This document shows, piece after piece, positions 58,859-64,000 of a stretch of 64,000 nt of DNA. Numbering within the stretch: position 1 is the first letter of the stretch; each line of letters begins with the position of its first letter. The stretch is from Kitasatospora sp. NBC_00240 (lineage in GTDB: Bacteria > Actinomycetota > Actinomycetes > Streptomycetales > Streptomycetaceae). A program made the position numbers and the translations under genes. Location of the stretch: positions 7,502,001 to 7,566,000 of the forward strand of contig NZ_JAPEMU010000001.1 in the NCBI RefSeq assembly GCF_026342405.1, given 5' to 3'. Under the pieces are notes generated by a model that was not told the origin of the DNA, ran no database searches, and saw nothing but the letters and a program-made list of their open reading frames with translations.

Positions 58859-60136
58859 ATGTCCATGCGCAGACGTACGAACGGCGCCCTGGTCATGGCG
58901 GCGGCACTCGCCCTGGTCACGGCCTGCAGCAGCGGCGGTGGCTCCGGATCGGACGCCGCCGGCGGCGCGACGACCTGGTGGCACAACGGCACCCAGGACC
59001 CGCTGCGGTCGGTCTGGCAGCGTGCCGCGATCGCCTACGAGAAGAACCACCCCGGTGCCAAGCTCGACGTGGTCCCGATCCAGAACGAGCAGTTCCCCAC
59101 CAAGGTCCCGCTGGCCCTGCAGTCGGACAACCCGCCGGCCGTCTACTTCAACCAGGGCGGCGGCCTGCTGGCGACCCAGGCCAAGTCCGGCCGGGTCGCG
59201 GACATCACCGCCCGGACCAGCGGCTGGATCAAGGAGCTCGGGGCGGCCGCCCAGGGCTGGGCGTCCGACGGCAAGCAGTACGGCGTCCCCTACGCCTCGC
59301 ACGTGGTCGGCTTCTGGTACCGCAAGGACCTGTTCGCCAAGGCGGGCATCACCAAGGCGCCCGCCACCATCGACGAGCTGAAGTCCGCCGTCGCCGCCCT
59401 GAAGTCCGCCGGTACCGTGCCGATCGCCCTCGGCGGCAAGGACCGCTGGCCCGACGCCTTCTACTACAACTACTTCGCCGTGCGCGAGTGCAGCGTCGAC
59501 ACGCTCAAGTCCTCGGTGGCGAAGGCGAAGTTCACCGATCAGTGCTTCACCAGGGCGGGCCAGGACGTGATCGACCTGATCGCCCTCAAGCCCTTCCAGG
59601 CCGGCTTCAACGGCACGCCCGCGCAGCAGGGCACCGGCAGTTCGGCCGGCATGGTCGCGGCCGGCCAGGCGGCGATGGAACTGCAGGGCGACTGGAACCC
59701 GAGCGTGATGCAGGGCCTGACCGACGACCCCTCCTACAAGGCCGAGCTCGGCTGGTTCCCCTTCCCCTCGATCGCCGGCGCGGCCGGCGACCCGTCGGTC
59801 GCGCTCGGTGGCGGCGACGGCTTCTCCTGCACCACCAAGCAGGCCGACGCCTGTGCGGACCTGCTCAAGTACCTGACCAGCGCCGAGGTGCAGACCGATC
59901 TGATCGCCTCCGGGGCCGCGACCATTCCGGTCAACCCCGCGGCGGAGGCCGCGATCAAGGACCCGGTGGTCAAGGAGGTCTTCACCTACAACTCCAAGGC
60001 CAGCTACGTGCAGGTGTACTTCGACGTCGCGCTGCCCACGGCGGCCGGCCAGGCGCTCAACGACGCCGTGGCGAACCTCTTCGCCGGCAAGGGGGACGCC
60101 GGCTCGGTCGCCCAGGCCGTGAACTCGGCAGGCTGA
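58859..60136 (+). CDS. Oligosaccharide-binding lipoprotein (family 1 SBP, BxlE-like)
   Basis: 425 aa from ATG 58859 behind CGGAGGAAACA; an ATG at 58796 would add 21 residues lacking a ribosome site. Signal peptide with lipobox LVTAC, lipidated Cys23, Ser/Gly tether. Extracytoplasmic SBP family 1: TTWWHNGTQDPLRSVWQRAA, YGVPYASHVVGFWYRKDLF and AAMELQGDWNPSVM. It captures an oligosaccharide for the two permeases that follow. ATPase not encoded here; a shared MsiK-type ATPase elsewhere is expected in streptomycetes. Confidence 0.9.
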   Translation: MSMRRRTNGALVMAAALALVTACSSGGGSGSDAAGGATTWWHNGTQDPLRSVWQRAAIAYEKNHPGAKLDVVPIQNEQFPTKVPLALQSDNPPAVYFNQGGGLLATQAKSGRVADITARTSGWIKELGAAAQGWASDGKQYGVPYASHVVGFWYRKDLFAKAGITKAPATIDELKSAVAALKSAGTVPIALGGKDRWPDAFYYNYFAVRECSVDTLKSSVAKAKFTDQCFTRAGQDVIDLIALKPFQAGFNGTPAQQGTGSSAGMVAAGQAAMELQGDWNPSVMQGLTDDPSYKAELGWFPFPSIAGAAGDPSVALGGGDGFSCTTKQADACADLLKYLTSAEVQTDLIASGAATIPVNPAAEAAIKDPVVKEVFTYNSKASYVQVYFDVALPTAAGQALNDAVANLFAGKGDAGSVAQAVNSAG

Positions 60137-60138
60137 CC

Positions 60139-61188
60139 ATGACCACCCTCGACCGCACCGGTGCCTCCCGCACCGGTGCCTCCCGCACCGGTGCCTCCCG
60201 CACCGGTGCCTCCCGCACCGACGCCCGCCCGCCGGGCGCACCCGGCGCCGAACCGGCGGGGCGAACGAGGCGGCGGCGCACCGGGCGCCGGCTGAGCGTT
60301 CGCAGCCGCTGGGAGCTGGCCCTCCTGCTCACCCCGGCGCTGGTGCTGTTCGTCCTGTTCGTGCTGGTGTCGATCGCGGCGGCCGTCTACTACAGCTTCT
60401 TCGACTGGAACGGTTTCGGGCCGCCGACCAAGCTCGTCGGCTTCGCCAACTACACCAAGGCGCTGGCCGATCCCATGTTCCAGGGCGCCCTCCGGCACAA
60501 CATCCAGTTCGCCGTCCTGTCGATCGTGGTCCAGCTGCCGCTGACGCTGGGACTCGCGCTGCTGCTCAACGGCCGGATCCGCGGCCGGGCGGCCCTGCGG
60601 CTGATCGCCTTCACCCCGTACGTGCTGTCCGAGGCGATCACGGCCGTGGCCTGGCTGGTGATGCTCCAGCCCGGCGGCGCCGTGGACGAGGGCCTGCGGA
60701 GCGTGGGCCTGGACGGGCTGGTGCACGAATGGCTGGCCGATCAGGACCTGGTGCTCTACACCCTGTTCGTCGTCGCCACCTGGAAGTACATCGGCTTCGG
60801 CATCATCCTCTTCCTGGCCGGCCTGCAAGGCGTACCGGCCGAGCTGCGCGAGGCGGCCGCCCTGGACGGCGCCACCCAGTGGCAGACGACGCGCAAGGTC
60901 GTCCTGCCGCTGCTCGGCCCGACCATCCGGATCTGGATCTTCCTCTCGGTGATCGGATCGCTGCAACTGTTCGAGCTGGTCTGGATCATGACCCTCGGAG
61001 GCCCGGCCGGCTCGTCCGCCACCATGGCCACCTACGTCATCGACCGCGGCTTCCGCCGGTACCAGTTCGGGTACGGCAGCGCCGTCGCGGTGCTCCTCTT
61101 CGCCGTCTGTTTCGTCTTCGCCCTGCTCTACCAGCGCTTCGCGTTGCGACGCGACTCCGCCGGGGCCCTGTCCGGAAGGGTCGACTGA
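60139..61188 (+). CDS. Sugar ABC permease 1 (MalF-type, BxlF-like)
   Basis: 349 aa, ATG 2 bp after the lipoprotein stop. The N-terminus carries four RTGAS repeats and a basic stretch before six TMs starting at LALLLTPALVLFVLFVLVSI. The EAA loop is ELREAAALDGATQWQTTRKV with VLPLLGPTI. FTPYVLSEAITAVAWLVML is family-typical. It forms the membrane channel with the 61193 product. The repeat-bearing N-terminus is cytosolic and not needed for the fold. Confidence 0.92.
   Translation: MTTLDRTGASRTGASRTGASRTGASRTDARPPGAPGAEPAGRTRRRRTGRRLSVRSRWELALLLTPALVLFVLFVLVSIAAAVYYSFFDWNGFGPPTKLVGFANYTKALADPMFQGALRHNIQFAVLSIVVQLPLTLGLALLLNGRIRGRAALRLIAFTPYVLSEAITAVAWLVMLQPGGAVDEGLRSVGLDGLVHEWLADQDLVLYTLFVVATWKYIGFGIILFLAGLQGVPAELREAAALDGATQWQTTRKVVLPLLGPTIRIWIFLSVIGSLQLFELVWIMTLGGPAGSSATMATYVIDRGFRRYQFGYGSAVAVLLFAVCFVFALLYQRFALRRDSAGALSGRVD
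60154..60225 (+). repeat. 15-bp coding minisatellite in the permease N-terminus
   Basis: CGCACCGGTGCCTCC occurs four times without a mismatch (60154-60168, 60169-60183, 60184-60198, 60199-60213) plus a partial fifth copy. It encodes RTGAS repeats and keeps frame when copies are gained or lost. Confidence 0.95.
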
Positions 61189-61192
61189 TCCC

Positions 61193-62068
61193 ATGGCCCT
61201 CACCACCTCCCGCCGGGCGTCCGCGTCCTCCGCGCCCGGCCGAGACCTCCGCACCCCCTTCTCCACCGCCGCCCGCCACCTGGCCGCCCTGCTCGTGGTC
61301 GGCGTCACCGCGGTGCCGCTGCTCTTCGTCGTCCTGGGAGGCTTCCGCAGCAACGCCCAGATCAACGCATCCCCGACGGGCTGGCCGCACCCCTGGGTGT
61401 TCTCCAACTACACCAGGATCCTCGGCTCGTCGTCCTTCTGGCGGTTCCTGTTCAACAGCACGGTCATCGCGGTGACCGCGACCGTCCTCACCGTGGTGCT
61501 GGGGGCGATGGCGGCGTACGCGTTGTCACGGTACGTCTTCCGGGGCCGGGAAGGCCTCTACACGCTGTTCGCCGTCGGGCTGCTGTTCCCGCTGGGCGTC
61601 GCCTCCCTGCCGGTCTACCTGCTGCTGCGCCAGCTCCACATGCTGGAGAGCTGGTACGGCGTGGCCCTGCCGCAGGCCGCCTTCGGGCTGCCGGTGACGA
61701 TCGTCGTCCTGCGCCCGTTCATGGCGGCGATCCCGGGCGAGATCGAGGACGCCGCCGCGGTGGACGGCTGCACCCGGCTGGGGTTCTTCTGGCGGATCCT
61801 GCTCCCGCTGGCGGGGCCGGCCCTGGTCACCGTCGCCATCCTGGCGTTCCTCGGCAGCTGGAACGGCTACCAGCTCCCGATGCTGGTGTTCAACGACCAG
61901 TCGCACTTCACGCTGCCGCTCGGTGTGGCCACCTTCCAGTCCCAGTACTCGCAGGACACCGCGGGCATCCTGGCCTTCACCGCGCTCTCGATGCTGCCGG
62001 CGCTGGCGTTCTTCGTCTTCGCCGAGCGCCGCATCATCGGCGGCATGACCGGAGCGGTCAAGGGCTGA
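61193..62068 (+). CDS. Sugar ABC permease 2 (MalG-type, BxlG-like)
   Basis: 291 aa; ATG 61193, 4 bp after permease 1. Six TMs. EAA loop EIEDAAAVDGCTRLGFFWRI followed by LLPLAGPALVTVAIL, and the typical AAYALSRYVFRGREGLYTL after TM2. It pairs with the 60139 product. Its stop is about 180 bp before the GH3 gene; the spacer shows only C-rich sequence. Confidence 0.92.
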   Translation: MALTTSRRASASSAPGRDLRTPFSTAARHLAALLVVGVTAVPLLFVVLGGFRSNAQINASPTGWPHPWVFSNYTRILGSSSFWRFLFNSTVIAVTATVLTVVLGAMAAYALSRYVFRGREGLYTLFAVGLLFPLGVASLPVYLLLRQLHMLESWYGVALPQAAFGLPVTIVVLRPFMAAIPGEIEDAAAVDGCTRLGFFWRILLPLAGPALVTVAILAFLGSWNGYQLPMLVFNDQSHFTLPLGVATFQSQYSQDTAGILAFTALSMLPALAFFVFAERRIIGGMTGAVKG

Positions 62069-62250
62069 ACCCGCCCTTCCTGCCCAGCATCCTCCCCTGT
62101 TCGCGGCCCTGTTCGCGCCCTTGCTCACGCTCGCGCTCCTCCCCGCGCGGAGCCCTGCCCCGACGACGGACCGTGCCCGTGGGGCAGGGCCGCCGTGCCC
62201 CGAATTCCGTCGTCGACCCCGACAACGTCCCCCGAGAGGAACCCCCTTCG

Positions 62251-64000
62251 ATGGCGATCCAGTCAAGCCCTCCCGTCCCGGCGGCCGCGGGCGCGTGGCG
62301 CGACCCCTCCCTCGACCCGCAGGCACGGGTCGACGACCTGATCGGCCGGATGACCCTGGAGGAGAAGACGGCCCAGCTGTACGGGGTGTGGGTGGGGGCC
62401 GACGCGGCGGGGGACGGTGTCGCCCCGCACCAGAACGCGATGTGCGACCCCGTCGACCTCCCGTCCCTGATCACCCGCGGCCTCGGGCAGCTGACCCGGC
62501 CGTTCGGCACCGCGCCGGTGGACCCGGCCGTCGGCGCGCTCGCCCTGGCCCGCGCCCAGCAACAGGTCGTCGCCGCCGGCCGGTTCGGGATCCCCGCCCT
62601 CGCCCACGAGGAATGCCTCGCGGGCTTCACCACCTGGGGCGCGACCGCCTATCCCGTCCCGCTCGCCTGGGGCGCCACCTTCGACCCGGGCCTGGTCGCC
62701 GAGATGGCCTACCGGATCGGCCGGGACATGCGCGGCGTCGGCGTGCACCAAGGGCTCGCGCCCGTGCTGGACGTGGTCCGCGACCTGCGCTGGGGCCGGG
62801 TGGAGGAGACCATCGGCGAGGATCCGTACCTGGTGGCCACCATCGGGACGGCCTACGTACGCGGCCTCCAGTCGGCCGGGGTCATCGCCACCCTGAAGCA
62901 CTTCGCCGGCTACTCGGCCTCGGCGGGCGCCCGCAACCTGGCGCCGGTCCGGGCCGGCGCGCGGGAGATGGCCGACGTCATCCTGCCGCCCTTCGAGATG
63001 GCCGTGCACGAGGGCGGCGCCGACTCGGTGATGCACTCCTACTCCGAGATCGACGGCGTACCCGCCGCCGCCGACCCCGAACTGCTGACCGAACTGCTCC
63101 GCGACACCTGGGGCTTCGGCGGTACCGTGGTCGCCGACTACTTCGGGATCGGATTCCTGGAGACCCTGCACCGGGTCGCCGCGGACCGGGCCGATTCCGC
63201 CCGCCTCGCCCTGACCGCCGGCGTCGACGTCGAACTCCCCACCGTCCGCGCCTACGGCGAGGCACTCGTCGAGGCGGTCCGCGCCGGAGCCGTGCCCGAG
63301 GGGCTGGTCGACCGGGCACTGCGCCGGGTGCTGCTGCAGAAATGCCGGCTGGGGCTGCTCGACCACGACTGGTCGCCGCTGCCGCCCGCGCTCCCGGCCG
63401 CCGACGGGCACACCGATCCCGAGCTGGTCCGCGACAGCGTCGATCTCGACTCCCCGCACAACCGCGCGCTGGCCCGGCGGCTGGCCGAGCAGTCGATCGT
63501 GCTGCTCGCCAACCGGGACGGCGCGCTGCCGCTGGCCGGAGCCACCCGGATCGCCGTGGTGGGACCGCGTGCCGACGACCCGCTCGCCATGCTGGGCTGC
63601 TACTCCTTCCCCAGCCATGTCGGTGTCTCGCACCCCGAGGTGCCGCTCGGCATCGCGATCCCGACCGTACTGGAGGCGATCCGGGCCGAATTCCCGTCCG
63701 CCGGGGTGACGTTCGCGCCGGGCTGCGACGTCGACGGGTCCGACCGGTCGGACCTCCCCGCCGCCGTGGCGGCCGCCCGTGACGCGGACGTCTGCGTCGC
63801 CGTGCTCGGCGACCGCGCCGGACTCTTCGGGCGGGGCACCTCCGGCGAGGGCTGCGACGCGGCCGACCTGTCCTTGCCCGGCATCCAGGCGGACCTGCTG
63901 GACGCGCTGCTGGCCACCGGTACGCCCGTCGTGCTCCTGCTGCTGACCGGACGGCCGTACGCGCTGGGACGGTGGGCCGGGCGTACGGCGGCCATGGTCC
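62251..64000 (+). CDS. Glycoside hydrolase family 3 beta-xylosidase/beta-glucosidase (3' truncated, BxlA-like)
   Basis: ATG 62251 behind GAGAGGAA; 583 codons are visible and the frame runs off the window. No signal peptide, so cytosolic. GH3 (alpha/beta)8 domain: LIGRMTLEEKTAQLYG, AHEECLAGF (substrate binding), VEETIGEDPYL, TLKHFAGYSAS (KH) and nucleophile Asp296 in VVADYFGIG. The second domain starts after about residue 400 (SIVLLANRDGALPL). GH3 enzymes of this type trim imported short beta-xylosides or beta-glucosides. Position after LacI/SBP/permeases gives the bxlREFGA order. Confidence 0.9.
   Translation, partial: MAIQSSPPVPAAAGAWRDPSLDPQARVDDLIGRMTLEEKTAQLYGVWVGADAAGDGVAPHQNAMCDPVDLPSLITRGLGQLTRPFGTAPVDPAVGALALARAQQQVVAAGRFGIPALAHEECLAGFTTWGATAYPVPLAWGATFDPGLVAEMAYRIGRDMRGVGVHQGLAPVLDVVRDLRWGRVEETIGEDPYLVATIGTAYVRGLQSAGVIATLKHFAGYSASAGARNLAPVRAGAREMADVILPPFEMAVHEGGADSVMHSYSEIDGVPAAADPELLTELLRDTWGFGGTVVADYFGIGFLETLHRVAADRADSARLALTAGVDVELPTVRAYGEALVEAVRAGAVPEGLVDRALRRVLLQKCRLGLLDHDWSPLPPALPAADGHTDPELVRDSVDLDSPHNRALARRLAEQSIVLLANRDGALPLAGATRIAVVGPRADDPLAMLGCYSFPSHVGVSHPEVPLGIAIPTVLEAIRAEFPSAGVTFAPGCDVDGSDRSDLPAAVAAARDADVCVAVLGDRAGLFGRGTSGEGCDAADLSLPGIQADLLDALLATGTPVVLLLLTGRPYALGRWAGRTAAMV

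Noticed and set aside
1..64000. Mobile elements, integrases, rRNA genes, prophage
   Set aside because: No transposase or integrase motifs, no terminal inverted repeats with target duplications, no rRNA-like sequence. Base composition is uniform.

Overview
The window is a very GC-rich chromosomal segment from a streptomycete-type actinomycete (Streptomyces/Kitasatospora-like). This is inferred from codon bias, frequent GTG starts, GC-rich hairpins between convergent genes, a DUF6343 protein, F420-type LLM and MmyB-type XRE genes, and a hopanoid operon whose gene order matches the streptomycete type. I see no insertion sequence, integrase, prophage, rRNA or CRISPR array. One tRNA gene (Leu, anticodon GAG) is present.

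Layout. 1-6.8 kb: the end of a helicase/PLD/DUF5710 gene (cut by the left edge), a two-domain VOC protein, metG, tRNA-Leu, an RsbW-like ATPase and idi. 7.4-12.8 kb: six tightly packed genes for a nucleotidyltransferase, an sn-glycerol-1-phosphate dehydrogenase-like enzyme, a CDP-alcohol phosphotransferase, a GT2 glycosyltransferase and a Wzm/Wzt-type ABC exporter. They look like a route that makes and exports a glycerol-phosphate-type glycoconjugate or glycolipid whose product I cannot name. 13.1-25.2 kb: a complete hopanoid operon, hpnC-hpnD-hpnE-prenyl synthase-shc-hpnG-hpnH-dxs-hpnO. It runs from isoprenoid supply through squalene and hopene to side-chain-extended amino-hopanoids. A 16-bp degenerate tandem repeat fills the hpnH-dxs gap, where I recall ispG sitting in related strains.

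25.3-32.2 kb holds small proteins, a PAP2 phosphatase, a divergent XRE regulator/LLM oxidoreductase pair, a FabG-type reductase, a protein of two fused and nearly identical MarR domains, and an aldo-keto reductase. 32.6-36.4 kb encodes a two-gene ABC exporter with complementary defects in its ATPase motifs. 36.6-40.2 kb has a LapA-like membrane protein and a gluABCD-type amino-acid importer. 40.2-45.0 kb has a FtsX/LolE-type permease plus ATPase, divergent from a two-component system.

45.2-48.0 kb looks like a sulfur module: LysR regulator, cysteine-dioxygenase-like cupin and YeiH-type exporter. 48.1-53.7 kb has a spermidine-synthase-like protein, a secreted multidomain GH18 chitinase with a DasR-like site upstream, a GlxA-type AraC regulator and a divergent saccharopine-dehydrogenase-like enzyme. 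53.8-56.6 kb has an unrecognised protein with four proline-rich repeats and a TetR regulator.

56.7-64 kb has a polysaccharide deacetylase and a LacI-controlled oligosaccharide locus: regulator, lipoprotein, two permeases and a GH3 glycosidase cut by the right edge. It resembles bxlREFGA beta-xyloside loci and has two operator-like palindromes exactly 20 bp apart just downstream of a good promoter. Function calls come from recognised motifs and context only; no database search was run.
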